Shown: one piece after another, positions 33,322 through 41,969 of the stretch
How the letters are laid out: each line of letters opens with the position of its first letter
Numbering within the stretch: the first letter of the stretch is position 1
Origin: Clostridiales bacterium
Lineage (GTDB): Bacteria > Bacillota > Clostridia > Oscillospirales > Oscillospiraceae
DNA: 64,000 bases
NCBI GenBank assembly: GCA_004556965.1
Contig: SFFE01000003.1
Coordinates: 114,541-178,540 of the forward strand
Direction: 5' to 3'
Position numbers and translations under genes: made by a program
Notes under the pieces: model-generated
The model's database searches: none
Seen by the model: the letters and a program-made list of their open reading frames with translations, nothing else
What the model was told of the DNA's origin: nothing

Positions 33322-33971
33322 AGCTGTGGAACGCTCTGCTCGATCTGCTGTATCCGCCGCGGTGTGCATTTTGCCACCGGCTTGTGGCAAGCAGCGCGGT
33401 CACGATATGCGAAGACTGCCGTAAAAATCTGCCCTATACAGAAAACCGCGCCCGACAGAAGATGGACTTTGTCGCGTCATGCGTCTCGCCGCTGTATTAC
33501 GAAAACGACGTGCGCCAATCGCTGCTTCGCTATAAATTCCACGGTGCAACCGGCTACGCCAGGGTATACGCACCGCTCGTGGCCGATTGCATCCGAACGC
33601 AGCTCGACAAAGAATTCGATCTCATCACATGGGTTCCGCTCAGCCGGAAGCGTCTGCGGCGGCGCGGATACGATCAGGCGCGGCTTCTCGCGGAGGCTGT
33701 CGCCGAAGCGCTTGGAACCGCTGCCGTCGGCACGCTGAAAAAGCTCCGGCACACCGCCGCACAATCGCAGACCGGCAGCGCGGAAAAGCGCCGCGCCAAC
33801 ATTTCCGGCGCGTACCGCGTGCCCGATCCGGCGCAGGTCGCGGATAAGCGCGTTCTGCTGATCGACGATATCGTCACCACCGGCTCTACGTTATCGGAAT
33901 GCGCCAGGACGCTGGGGCTCGCCGGAGCGGAGCAGGTTGTGTGCGCAACGGTCGCCCGCCGCCGGGATTAA
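33318..33971 (+). CDS. comFC: ComF-type phosphoribosyltransferase-like protein
   Basis: 217 residues from ATG 33318. N-terminal zinc finger with two Cys pairs (RCAFCHR, CEDCRK) and a C-terminal PRTase fold with the PRPP loop VLLIDDIVTTGSTLSEC. Family members act in DNA uptake during competence in Bacillus and Haemophilus; many anaerobes carry the gene without a full competence set, so the role here is uncertain. An in-frame ATG at 33294 is inside recD2. Starts by a four-base overlap with recD2. Confidence 0.9.
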   Translation: MKLWNALLDLLYPPRCAFCHRLVASSAVTICEDCRKNLPYTENRARQKMDFVASCVSPLYYENDVRQSLLRYKFHGATGYARVYAPLVADCIRTQLDKEFDLITWVPLSRKRLRRRGYDQARLLAEAVAEALGTAAVGTLKKLRHTAAQSQTGSAEKRRANISGAYRVPDPAQVADKRVLLIDDIVTTGSTLSECARTLGLAGAEQVVCATVARRRD

Positions 33972-34041
33972 CAAAACGGGAATCTGTCAATTATGATTAC
34001 GAGCATCCTGCTGCAGCCGGATGTTATGGGAGTTTTGCCTT

Positions 34042-35073
34042 ATGATGATTTTTGAACGTGATATCGCCATTGACATGGGGACGAGCAACATTCTGGTGTA
34101 CGTCCGCGGCAAGGGCATTATGCTGCGCGAGCCGTCCATCGTCGCGGTGGACAAATACACCGGCCGTATGCTGAAGGTCGGGCAGGACGCGCAGAAGATG
34201 CTCGGCCGCACTCCGGCCAACATCGTGGCCATTCATCCGATCAGCGCCGGCGTGATCTCGGACTACGACATGACGGCGGCCATGCTGCGCGAGCTTTTGT
34301 CGCGCGTGACCTCCTTCAGCCTGTTCAAGCCGCGCGTGCTCGTCACCGTGCCGAGCAGCGTCACCGGCGTGGAGGAGCGCAACGTCATCGACGCCGTGAT
34401 CGAAGCCGGCGCGCGTAAAGTGTATCTCGTGGAATCCGCTGTTGCCACGGCCGCCGGTTCGGGCATCGACATTTCCAGGCCGGACGGACATCTCATCATC
34501 GATATCGGCGGCGGCACGACCGAGGTCGCGGTCGTCTCGCTCGGCGGCGTGGTGGAGTGCGAATCCATCAAGGTCGCGGGCGACGCGTTCGACGAAGCGA
34601 TCATCCGCTACATCCGCCGCAAGCATAACATCCTCATTGGCAAGCGCACGGCGGAGACGCTGAAAATCAGCATTGGCTGTCTCGTGCAGCGCGCGGAAGT
34701 CGGCATTGAGGAAGTAAAGGGGCGCTGTCTGGTCACCGGATTGCCGAAATCGGTCAAGATCAGCTCGGTCGAGCTGGTGGAGGCCATTGCGGAGCCTGCC
34801 AGAGAGATTCTGGAGACCATCCACATGGTGCTGGAGCGCACGCCGCCGGAACTGGTGGCGGATCTGGCGCAAAACGGCATCATCATGTCTGGCGGCGGCA
34901 GCCTGATCTACGGATTTGACCAGCTTGTGGAGAAGGACACCGGCATCCGAACCATGGTCGTGGAGGACGCACTCTCGTGCGCCGCGTTCGGCGGCGGCAA
35001 GATGCTGCTGAACCTCAACGACATGCAGGACGGCATGGTCAATCTGGCCCGCAAGCGGCAGATGAAGGAGTAA
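34042..35073 (+). CDS. mreB: MreB/Mbl-family actin-like rod-shape protein
   Basis: 343 residues. Forms membrane-associated filaments directing lateral wall synthesis. Phosphate-1 motif AIDMGTSNILVY, phosphate-2 IIDIGGGTTEVA, and adenosine motif GIIMSGGGSLI are all present. ATG 34042 (or 34045) is chosen because GGGAG lies nine bases upstream; ATG 34021 has none. The mreC/mreD partners are not adjacent, so this is likely the Mbl-like or stand-alone paralogue. It begins 70 bases after comFC and ends in a strong terminator. Confidence 0.92.
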   Translation: MMIFERDIAIDMGTSNILVYVRGKGIMLREPSIVAVDKYTGRMLKVGQDAQKMLGRTPANIVAIHPISAGVISDYDMTAAMLRELLSRVTSFSLFKPRVLVTVPSSVTGVEERNVIDAVIEAGARKVYLVESAVATAAGSGIDISRPDGHLIIDIGGGTTEVAVVSLGGVVECESIKVAGDAFDEAIIRYIRRKHNILIGKRTAETLKISIGCLVQRAEVGIEEVKGRCLVTGLPKSVKISSVELVEAIAEPAREILETIHMVLERTPPELVADLAQNGIIMSGGGSLIYGFDQLVEKDTGIRTMVVEDALSCAAFGGGKMLLNLNDMQDGMVNLARKRQMKE

Positions 35074-35076
35074 AAC

Positions 35077-35102
35077 AAGGGGCCGGCGCTGCCGGCCCCT
35101 TT
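35077..35102 (+). terminator. Intrinsic terminator of mreB
   Basis: An 11-bp G+C-rich stem (35077-35087 with 35091-35101), GCT loop, short T-run. Confidence 0.82.
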
Positions 35103-35116
35103 GACACGGAGTCCAT

Positions 35117-36019
35117 ATGTATTACCACGCACTGAACGAGGAACTGCAAAAACGCTTCGGCACCAAAGTCTATAAACTCGCGCTCGACGGCGGCTTCACC
35201 TGCCCGAACCGGGACGGCACGCTGGACACCCGCGGCTGCATCTTTTGCAGCGGCTCCGGTTCCGGAGAATTCGCTGCCGACAGCGCTGCCGATATCCCGC
35301 AGCAGATCGAGCAGGCAAAGCGGCGCATCGCAGCCAAAAACCGGGCCGGGAAGTACATCGCCTATTTTCAGAATTTCACAAACACATACGGCAGCGTCGC
35401 GCGCATGGAACGTCTTTTCAGCGCAGCCATCCGCCATCCGGAGGTCGTCGCGCTGTCGGTCGCCACACGGCCGGACTGTCTGCCGGATGAAGTTCTCTCC
35501 CTGCTGCAAGCGCTCAATACGCAAAAGCCCGTTTGGGTCGAGCTTGGCCTGCAAACCATCCATCCGGCGACCGCTGCCTACATCCGCCGCGGCTATGACC
35601 TGCCGGTGTTCGAGGATGCGATGGTTCGATTAAAGCAAACCGGGCTGGAGACGATCGTCCACCAGATCATCGGTCTGCCCGGCGAGACCGACGAACAGAT
35701 CGTCCAGACCGCGCGCTATATCGGGCAGAGCGGTGCCGGCGGCGTCAAGCTGCATCTGCTGCACGTGCTCCGAGGCACGGATCTGGCGCGGGATTACACC
35801 GCGGGACGTTTTCAAACGCTCACGCCGGAGCATTACATCGCGCTGCTGGAGAAGTGCCTGCGGGTTCTGCCGCCGGAGGTGGTCATCCACCGCATGACCG
35901 GCGACGGCGCCAAGCGCGATCTGATCGCCCCACTCTGGAGCGCCGACAAAAAGCGCGTTCTCAACGCCATCCGCGCCGCGTTTCTGCGGGACGATCTCGT
36001 GCAGGGGAGCGCATTATGA
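35117..36019 (+). CDS. TIGR01212 (YhcC)-family radical SAM protein
   Basis: 300 residues. The cluster-binding cysteines occur in GGFTCPNRDGTLDTRGCIFC (C-x13-C-x2-C), the extended spacing of this family. Later motifs include RPDCLPDEV, WVELGLQTIHP and GLPGETDEQ. The function of the family is not established; a tRNA-modification or sulfur-chemistry role has been suggested. ATG 35117 follows CGGAG. Short unit between two terminators. Confidence 0.88.
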   Translation: MYYHALNEELQKRFGTKVYKLALDGGFTCPNRDGTLDTRGCIFCSGSGSGEFAADSAADIPQQIEQAKRRIAAKNRAGKYIAYFQNFTNTYGSVARMERLFSAAIRHPEVVALSVATRPDCLPDEVLSLLQALNTQKPVWVELGLQTIHPATAAYIRRGYDLPVFEDAMVRLKQTGLETIVHQIIGLPGETDEQIVQTARYIGQSGAGGVKLHLLHVLRGTDLARDYTAGRFQTLTPEHYIALLEKCLRVLPPEVVIHRMTGDGAKRDLIAPLWSADKKRVLNAIRAAFLRDDLVQGSAL

Positions 36020-36022
36020 CAG

Positions 36023-36056
36023 CAAAAAGCAGAGTGCGGTTGCACTCTGCTTTTTG
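36023..36056. terminator. Bidirectional terminator
   Basis: A 15-bp stem (36023-36037 with 36042-36056) with A-run and T-run flanks between convergent genes. Confidence 0.9.
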
Positions 36057-36068
36057 ATGGAAATTCAA

Positions 36069-36998
36069 TCACAGCTTGCTGTTCAGCCATGCGAGGACGT
36101 CGGCATAGACCTCGTCCTTGTTCAGCTCGTTGAGCATCTCGTGCCGTCCGTCCTTGTACAGCTTCAGGCGCACGTCCTGCATACCGACCTTCAGGAAACG
36201 GTTGTAGACTTTCTTCACATTCTCGCCGTTTCCGCCGACGGGGTCCTTGTCGCCCGCGAAGAAATATACCGGCATGGCCTTGTTCATTTTGTTGAGATTC
36301 TCAGTCTTCCAGATAAACTGCAGACCGGTCATCAGATCATAGAACAGGCCGGCGGTGGCAACCTTGCCGCAGAGCGGGTCTGCGATAAATGCATCCACGA
36401 TGGTCTCATCCCGTGTGAGCCAGTCAGAATGGGTGCGCACCGTTTCATAGCCTTTGTTGTAATTGCCGAACGCGAGCTTATCGAGCAGCGGGCTGCGGTA
36501 CTTATCGCCGTGATCGATGATTTCAAGCTTCGCCATCAGCTTGCCGGAGGACACAACGATGCCGGGGTTCTGGCCGGTGCCGCTGATGATCGCACCCTTC
36601 AGGCCACTCGGATGGCGGATGATGTATGTACGGGTGAGAAAGCTGCCCATGCTGTGCCCCATCACGAAGTAGGGGACGTCCGGATACTTCGCCGCCTCGA
36701 TCCGGTGGAGCTGGTCCATGTCCTCCACGACCAGATCCCAGCCGTTTTTCGGTGCGAAATAGCAAAGCTCACTCTCATCTGCCGCCGTCTTGCCGTGACC
36801 GAGGTGGTCGTTGGCCACAGCAACAAAGCCGTTTCCGGCGAGGAACTCCATGAACGGTACATAGCGTCCGCTGTGCTCGGCGATGCCGTGCGCGATCTGC
36901 ACCACGCCGCGAATCTCTCCATCCGGCACACATTCCCGCACGAACACGTTGTTTTTCCCGTTGCTAGACAAAAACGTAAATTCATTGAATGATGGCAT
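36069..36998 (-). CDS. Alpha/beta hydrolase, monoglyceride lipase/lysophospholipase type (S33)
   Basis: 309 residues. Nucleophile elbow GHSMGS (Ser near residue 119), acid in AGDKDPVGG (~250) and catalytic His in KDGRHEML (~285) complete the triad. The oxyanion region HGIAEHSGRY matches monoglyceride lipases/lysophospholipases. No signal peptide, so cytoplasmic. It lies head-to-head with glpK, whose product phosphorylates glycerol released from glycerides, which is suggestive but unproven. ATG 36998 follows GGGAGGAAG. Confidence 0.88.
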   Translation of the reverse strand: MPSFNEFTFLSSNGKNNVFVRECVPDGEIRGVVQIAHGIAEHSGRYVPFMEFLAGNGFVAVANDHLGHGKTAADESELCYFAPKNGWDLVVEDMDQLHRIEAAKYPDVPYFVMGHSMGSFLTRTYIIRHPSGLKGAIISGTGQNPGIVVSSGKLMAKLEIIDHGDKYRSPLLDKLAFGNYNKGYETVRTHSDWLTRDETIVDAFIADPLCGKVATAGLFYDLMTGLQFIWKTENLNKMNKAMPVYFFAGDKDPVGGNGENVKKVYNRFLKVGMQDVRLKLYKDGRHEMLNELNKDEVYADVLAWLNSKL

Positions 36999-37043
36999 AG
37001 CAATCTTCCTCCCAGTATGATATAATAATTCCCATCTGACTGA

Positions 37044-37072
37044 ATTCTATTCTATTTGGCGATTTCCGTCAA
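37044..37072 (-). promoter_or_regulatory. SigA-type promoter for the alpha/beta hydrolase gene
   Basis: On the minus strand TTGACG (37072-37067), 17-base spacer, TAGAAT (37049-37044). No equally good promoter is seen for the divergent glpK. Confidence 0.65.
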
Positions 37073-37092
37073 GAAAAACGGAGGTTTTTTTC

Positions 37093-38595
37093 ATGAATGG
37101 TTACATTATTGCTCTGGATCAGGGCACCACAAGCTCCCGTTCGATTATTTTTGACAAGGGCGGCAACATCGTGTCGCTGGCGCAGTATCCCTTTGCACAG
37201 ATCTATCCCAAGCCGGGCTGGGTCGAGCACGACCCCATGGTCATTCTGGATTCGCAGCTCCACGCCATGAGCGAGGCGTTTGAAAAAAGCGGCCTGTCGC
37301 CGACGGATATCGCAGGCATCGGCATCACGAACCAGCGCGAAACGACCATCGTCTGGGACAAGAACACCGGCAAGCCGGTGTACAACGCCATCGTTTGGCA
37401 GTGCCGGCGCACGGCCGCGATCTGCGATGAACTGACCGCTGACGGCATGGCAGCCTACGTGCGCGACAAAACCGGCTTGCTGATCGACGCCTATTTCTCC
37501 GGAACCAAGATCAAATGGATTCTGGACAATGTCCCGGGCGCACGCGAGCGCGCCGAGCGGGGCGAACTGCTGTTCGGCACGGTGGATTCCTGGCTGATCT
37601 GGAATCTCACCGGCGGCAAGGCTCACGTTTCAGACTATTCCAACTGCTCGCGAACCATGCTGTTTGATATTGACACGCTCTGCTGGGACGAGGAGCTGTG
37701 CAAAAAGCTCGGCATCCCGATGTCCATGCTGCCGGAGCCGGTACCGTCCTCGCAGGTCTATGGCCGGGTCGCGGAGGGGCTGCCGGGGCTGGAGATGCTC
37801 GCCGGCATCCCCGTGTGCGGCAGCGCAGGCGATCAGGCGGCGGCGCTGCTCGGTCAGGCCTGCATCGAGCCGGGTCAGGCGAAGAATACATACGGCACCG
37901 GCTGCTTCACGCTGATGAACACCGGCAGCCACTCCGTGCGCAGCGTCAGCGGTCTTGTCACCAGCGTGGCGTGGTCCGTGGGCGGCCAGACTACCTATGC
38001 GCTGGAGGGCAGCGTGTTCAACGCCGGCAGTTCCATCCAGTGGCTGCGCGACGAGCTGGGGCTCATCTCCACTGCGCATGAGTGCGATATGCTGGCCGAG
38101 AGCGTCCCGGACAACGGTGGCGTGTATCTCGTCTCCGCGTTTACCGGTCTTGGCGCGCCGCGCTGGGATATGTACGCGCGCGGCGCCATCGTCGGCCTGA
38201 CGCGCGGCACGACGAAGGCACACATTGCCCGCGCCACGCTGGAGGGCATCGCCTATCAGGTGAAAGATCTGCTCGACGCCATGGAGATCGACGCAGGGAG
38301 CCCGATCTCCATCCTGCGCGTGGACGGCGGCGCGTCCGTCAGCAACTTCCTCATGCAGTTCCAGTCGGATATGCTCCGCAAGCCGATCGACCGCCCCAAG
38401 ATGGTGGAGACGACCGCGTTCGGCGCGGCGTTCCTGGCCGGTATCGCCAGCGGCGTCTGGCACAACATCGGAGACATTGCTGCAATTCGCCAGTCCGACC
38501 GCATTTTCAATCCGCAGATGGACGCAAAACAGGCCAAGCGCCAGCACGACAATTGGCTGCGCGCGGTCGACAGATCGGAAAAATGGGATGTGTAA
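37093..38595 (+). CDS. glpK: Glycerol kinase
   Basis: 500 residues, normal length. Phosphorylates glycerol to sn-glycerol 3-phosphate in the cytoplasm. FGGY family motifs are clear: N-terminal ALDQGTTSSRSIIFD, the NQRETT segment (~77), YGTGCFTLMNTG (~268), and FGGY signature 2 region near GLTRGTTKAH (~369). ATG 37093 follows CGGAGG. No glpF or glpD is adjacent. The downstream DUF1015 gene starts 7 bases later or overlaps. Confidence 0.96.
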   Translation: MNGYIIALDQGTTSSRSIIFDKGGNIVSLAQYPFAQIYPKPGWVEHDPMVILDSQLHAMSEAFEKSGLSPTDIAGIGITNQRETTIVWDKNTGKPVYNAIVWQCRRTAAICDELTADGMAAYVRDKTGLLIDAYFSGTKIKWILDNVPGARERAERGELLFGTVDSWLIWNLTGGKAHVSDYSNCSRTMLFDIDTLCWDEELCKKLGIPMSMLPEPVPSSQVYGRVAEGLPGLEMLAGIPVCGSAGDQAAALLGQACIEPGQAKNTYGTGCFTLMNTGSHSVRSVSGLVTSVAWSVGGQTTYALEGSVFNAGSSIQWLRDELGLISTAHECDMLAESVPDNGGVYLVSAFTGLGAPRWDMYARGAIVGLTRGTTKAHIARATLEGIAYQVKDLLDAMEIDAGSPISILRVDGGASVSNFLMQFQSDMLRKPIDRPKMVETTAFGAAFLAGIASGVWHNIGDIAAIRQSDRIFNPQMDAKQAKRQHDNWLRAVDRSEKWDV

Positions 38596-38602
38596 CTTAC
38601 AA

Positions 38603-39805
38603 ATGAATCAAATCTTTCGCCCGGCAGACATTCTCCTGCCCAAACAAGCAGACATGCAGTGCTGGAGCGTCATCGCCTGCGACCAGTTTACCTCGGACGC
38701 CGCCTACTGGGCAGCGGTGGAACAGGCTGTCGGCGGCGCGCCGTCCACGCTGCGGCTGATGCTGCCGGAATTCTACCTCAGCAAGCGCGACGAAGCGGCA
38801 GCCGCCGCCGAGATTCAGCAGACCATGCGCCGCTATCTGGACAATGATGTCTTTACCGAAATCGAGCACAGCTTCATTTTTCTGGAGCGCACCCTCCCGT
38901 GCGGTTCGGTGCGCCGCGGCCTGATCGGCATGATCGATCTGGAAGCCTATGATTACAGTCCCGACTCGTCCACCCCGATCCGCGCAACGGAGGGCACGGT
39001 CGAAGACCGGCTGCCACCGCGTGTGAAGGTGCGCCGCGCCGCGCCGCTGGAAATGCCGCATATCATGGTGTTTCTCAACGATCCGGACGACGGCGTCATG
39101 CAGCGGGCGGAAACCGCTGCGAACGGCTTGCTCTACGATTTTGATCTGATGATGGGCGGCGGCCATGTGCGCGGCCAGCGAATTTACGGCGCTACGGCGG
39201 ACGCCCTCGCGGCGCAGATTTCCGAAGGCAATACCGCCGTAAAACTCGCCATTGGCGACGGAAACCACAGCCTCGCAGCAGCGCGCAAATGCTGGCTGGA
39301 GAAAAAGCAGCGCCTCACGCCGGAGCAGGCGGAGTCTGACCCCGCACGTTTTGCGCTGGCGGAGCTTGTGAATATTCACGATCCCGCCGTCACCTTTGCG
39401 CCAATCCATCGGGTCTTGTTCGAGACGGATCCCAGCACATGGTTCGACGCGGCAGCGCAGCAGCTTGCCGCGGACGGGGAAGGGCGGGACGTTATTCTGC
39501 TTTCCGGCGGACGGCAGAAAACCATCCGCGCCAAGGGCGCGTCCATCGGGGAAGTCATCGGAAACGTAGAGCAATTCTGCAAAGCCTACCTTGCCGCGCA
39601 CGGCGGAACGATCGACTACATCCACGGCGACGACGAAGCGGTGCAGCTTGCGCAGAGGAGCGGCTGCTGCGGCGTTCTGCTGCCGCAGATGGAGAAAGGC
39701 GAGCTGTTTTCCTCCGTCGAGTGCTCCGGCCCGTTCCCGAAAAAGAGCTTCTCCATCGGTCTCGGCCGCGACAAGCGATATTACCTGGAGTGCCGGAAAC
39801 TATAG
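38603..39805 (+). CDS. DUF1015 family protein
   Basis: 400 residues. N-terminal RPADILLP, the RRGLIGMIDLEAYDY block, and the LAIGDGNHSLAAARKCW motif identify DUF1015, a family of unproven function widespread in anaerobes (some members are described as putative HTH or SerK-like kinases). Start ATG 38603 is used; in-frame ATG 38588 overlaps the glpK end and is also possible. It is closely linked to glpK and likely co-transcribed. Confidence 0.85.
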   Translation: MNQIFRPADILLPKQADMQCWSVIACDQFTSDAAYWAAVEQAVGGAPSTLRLMLPEFYLSKRDEAAAAAEIQQTMRRYLDNDVFTEIEHSFIFLERTLPCGSVRRGLIGMIDLEAYDYSPDSSTPIRATEGTVEDRLPPRVKVRRAAPLEMPHIMVFLNDPDDGVMQRAETAANGLLYDFDLMMGGGHVRGQRIYGATADALAAQISEGNTAVKLAIGDGNHSLAAARKCWLEKKQRLTPEQAESDPARFALAELVNIHDPAVTFAPIHRVLFETDPSTWFDAAAQQLAADGEGRDVILLSGGRQKTIRAKGASIGEVIGNVEQFCKAYLAAHGGTIDYIHGDDEAVQLAQRSGCCGVLLPQMEKGELFSSVECSGPFPKKSFSIGLGRDKRYYLECRKL

Positions 39806-39842
39806 ATCGTCATAAATTTTAAGTACAAATCCGGAGAAGATC

Positions 39843-39902
39843 ATGGAAAAAGAGAGCCCCGTCCGGGACAGCACCACCCTGATCTACACGCAGGTTTCCT
39901 GA
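39843..39902 (+). CDS. Possible 19-residue mini-protein or leader peptide
   Basis: ATG 39843 has a good ribosome site (CCGGAGAAG, 7-8 bases upstream) and encodes MEKESPVRDSTTLIYTQVS before TGA 39900-39902. The stop lies at the apex of the terminator at 39885-39928, so a ribosome finishing this frame would cover the 5' arm. It could be a chance frame; the well-placed ribosome site is the only support. Confidence 0.35.
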   Translation: MEKESPVRDSTTLIYTQVS

Positions 39903-39928
39903 ATTCAGGAAGCCTGCGTGTATTTTTT
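39885..39928 (+). terminator. Strong terminator before the spoIIIA operon
   Basis: A near-perfect 38-base palindrome (39885-39922, one G-U pair) followed by six T residues (39923-39928). It ends the glpK/DUF1015 unit. Confidence 0.92.
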
Positions 39929-39930
39929 GT

Positions 39931-39959
39931 TCTAACTGTACATCGCCGGCGCATAGGAT
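39931..39959 (+). promoter_or_regulatory. SigE-like promoter candidate for spoIIIA
   Basis: CATAGGAT (39952-39959) matches six of eight positions of the SigE -10 consensus CATACA-T; 14 bases upstream TCTAACT is a weak -35. The Bacillus spoIIIA operon is SigE-controlled, which makes the call plausible. Confidence 0.4.
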
Positions 39960-39986
39960 GTCCCAGAACGAAAGAGGGGAAACGAC

Positions 39987-40862
39987 ATGCTGTTTACAAA
40001 CCGCGTATTGGACCTGTTCCCGCTGGAGCTGGCGGGCGCGCTGCAAAATTGCCGCTCGGACACACAGGAGGTCGTGGAAGAAATCCGCTGCCGGGTGGAC
40101 AGGCCACCGCTGCTGCTGACACAGGATAGCGAGTACGCCGTTTCTTGCCGCGCCGTCCGCGCAGGGGATCTGGAATATCTGCTCGAGCGTGCCTCCGGCG
40201 CGTCCGTACATACCGTCGCCGACGAGCTGCGGCAGGGCTTTCTGCACACCGTGAGCGGCTGCCGCATTGGCCTTTGCGGCAGCGCCTACTGCAAGGATGG
40301 ACAGGTTGCGGGCGTCCGGCAGATCGCGTCCGTCGCCGTTCGCATCCCGCATGAGGCCAAAGGTTGCGCCGACGCCATTCTCGGCGCGCTGCTGGAGGAT
40401 GGGTTTCAAAGTACGCTGATCGTATCGCCGCCCGGCTTTGGGAAAACGACGCTGCTTCGGGATATTATCCGCCAATTATCTGTGCGTGGCCTGCGCGTCG
40501 CGCTTGCGGACGAGCGTGGGGAAGTCGCCGCGGTCTACGACCGCGTGCCGCAGTTCGATCTCGGCCCCCGCACCGACGTGATGACGGGCGGCAGCAAGGC
40601 CGCGTGCTGCATGATGCTTCTGCGTGCCATGAATCCGCAGGTACTGGCCTTCGACGAGATCACCACGCCGGAAGACATCGCGGCCATGGAGGTCGCCGCA
40701 GGCTGCGGCGTGCAGCTGCTCGCCACCGCGCACGCGCTCTCACCGCAGACACTGCGCCAGCGCGGGCTGTACCAGCGGCTGCTGGACGACGGTATTTTCC
40801 GCCGCGCCGTGTGTATCCGGCGGGAAAACGGCGCGCGCCGCTATGAAGTGGAGGCGCTGTAA
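39987..40862 (+). CDS. spoIIIAA: Stage III sporulation ATPase SpoIIIAA
   Basis: 291 residues. Secretion-type ATPase of the SpoIIIA-SpoIIQ channel between mother cell and forespore. Walker A PPGFGKTTLLRD near residue 150, followed by DERGEVAA and a Walker B-like VLAFDEITTPED. ATG 39987 follows AGAGGGG. First gene of an eight-gene, tightly packed operon; its TAA overlaps the spoIIIAB ATG by one base. Confidence 0.96.
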   Translation: MLFTNRVLDLFPLELAGALQNCRSDTQEVVEEIRCRVDRPPLLLTQDSEYAVSCRAVRAGDLEYLLERASGASVHTVADELRQGFLHTVSGCRIGLCGSAYCKDGQVAGVRQIASVAVRIPHEAKGCADAILGALLEDGFQSTLIVSPPGFGKTTLLRDIIRQLSVRGLRVALADERGEVAAVYDRVPQFDLGPRTDVMTGGSKAACCMMLLRAMNPQVLAFDEITTPEDIAAMEVAAGCGVQLLATAHALSPQTLRQRGLYQRLLDDGIFRRAVCIRRENGARRYEVEAL

Positions 40863-41368
40863 TGGTGCGCTGGCTTGGGATCGTGCTGATACTGATCTCC
40901 TCTGGCTATTGGGGGATCCGGAAAACTGCAGAGCTTCGACGCCGGCCGCGTCTGCTGAAGGCGGCAGCGGACAGCCTCAAGCTGATCCGCAGCGACATTG
41001 CGTTTCGCCTGCTGCCGCTGCCGGACACGCTCCGCCACGCCGCACAGGCCGCGCCCGCCCCGCTGCGGCACGTCTATGCCGCGCTGTCGGAACAAATGTG
41101 TACAGAAACCCAGCCTTTTTCCGAACAGTGGCGCGCCGCGTTCGATGCGCTGCCCGACTTTTCCCCGGAGGATCAGGCCGCGCTCTGTACGCTCGGCGAA
41201 CAGCTCGGAAAATACGACGCCGACGCGCAGGTGGACGCCATTGACTACTGTGTTGCTTATTTACAATCGGCCGAGACACAGGCGCGCGAGGATACGGCGC
41301 GCCGCGGTAAGCTGTATGCCGGCCTTGGTCTCACGTTCGGCCTGATCGTGGCCGTCACGCTATACTGA
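40862..41368 (+). CDS. spoIIIAB: Stage III sporulation protein SpoIIIAB
   Basis: 168 residues. N-terminal membrane helix (WLGIVLILISSGYWGI), a helical body resembling GspF-type proteins, and a hydrophobic C-terminal helix (GLTFGLIVAVTLY). Thought to activate or anchor the SpoIIIAA ATPase in the mother-cell membrane. Starts on the last base of spoIIIAA. Confidence 0.93.
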   Translation: MVRWLGIVLILISSGYWGIRKTAELRRRPRLLKAAADSLKLIRSDIAFRLLPLPDTLRHAAQAAPAPLRHVYAALSEQMCTETQPFSEQWRAAFDALPDFSPEDQAALCTLGEQLGKYDADAQVDAIDYCVAYLQSAETQAREDTARRGKLYAGLGLTFGLIVAVTLY

Positions 41369-41385
41369 CACAAAGGAGGAGCAAA

Positions 41386-41580
41386 ATGGACGTTGATCTC
41401 GTGTTTAAGATCGCGGCGATCGGGATTCTGGTTGCCGTGCTGAATATTCTGCTTTCCCGCGCAGGCAGGGACGAGCAGGCGCTGATGACCACGATTGCGG
41501 GACTGGTAGTTGTACTCGTACTGGTCATTGAAAAAATCAGTGAACTGTTCAACCTCATCAAGAGCCTGTTTGCGTTTTAG
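41386..41580 (+). CDS. spoIIIAC: Stage III sporulation protein SpoIIIAC
   Basis: 64 residues, two membrane helices (IAAIGILVAVLNILLSRAG and IAGLVVVLVLVIEKI), the usual small size. ATG 41386 follows AAAGGAGG. Membrane component of the SpoIIIA complex. Confidence 0.93.
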   Translation: MDVDLVFKIAAIGILVAVLNILLSRAGRDEQALMTTIAGLVVVLVLVIEKISELFNLIKSLFAF

Positions 41581-41582
41581 CG

Positions 41583-41969
41583 ATGGAATTACTGTTCAAA
41601 GTTCTTCTCATCGGCGTCACCGCTTCCATTCTCGCCGTCACGGTATACAAATCCGTGCCCGGCATCTCGTTTGTACTCAGTCTGGCTGCGGCAGTGCTGA
41701 CGCTGTTGATCGCCATGGCGTTTCTGGAGCCGCTGATTGATTTCCTGCGTGAGACGATCGCGCTCTGCGGCGTGTCCGGCGTGTATACCGGGCCGCTTCT
41801 GAAATGCATGGCCATCAGCATCCTGACGATGATCGGCGCAAATCTCTGCAAGGACGCCGGGCAGGGCTCCACCGCATCGTCGATTGAGATTGCAGGGGTC
41901 GTGGCCGCGCTGTACGCCGCGCTTCCGCTGCTCAACACGTTTCTGAAAATGATCGGAGAACTGATTTGA
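41583..41969 (+). CDS. spoIIIAD: Stage III sporulation protein SpoIIIAD
   Basis: 128 residues, about four hydrophobic segments, with the family-typical CKDAGQGSTASSIEIAGVV before the last helix. Two bases after spoIIIAC; the stop overlaps spoIIIAE. Confidence 0.93.
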   Translation: MELLFKVLLIGVTASILAVTVYKSVPGISFVLSLAAAVLTLLIAMAFLEPLIDFLRETIALCGVSGVYTGPLLKCMAISILTMIGANLCKDAGQGSTASSIEIAGVVAALYAALPLLNTFLKMIGELI

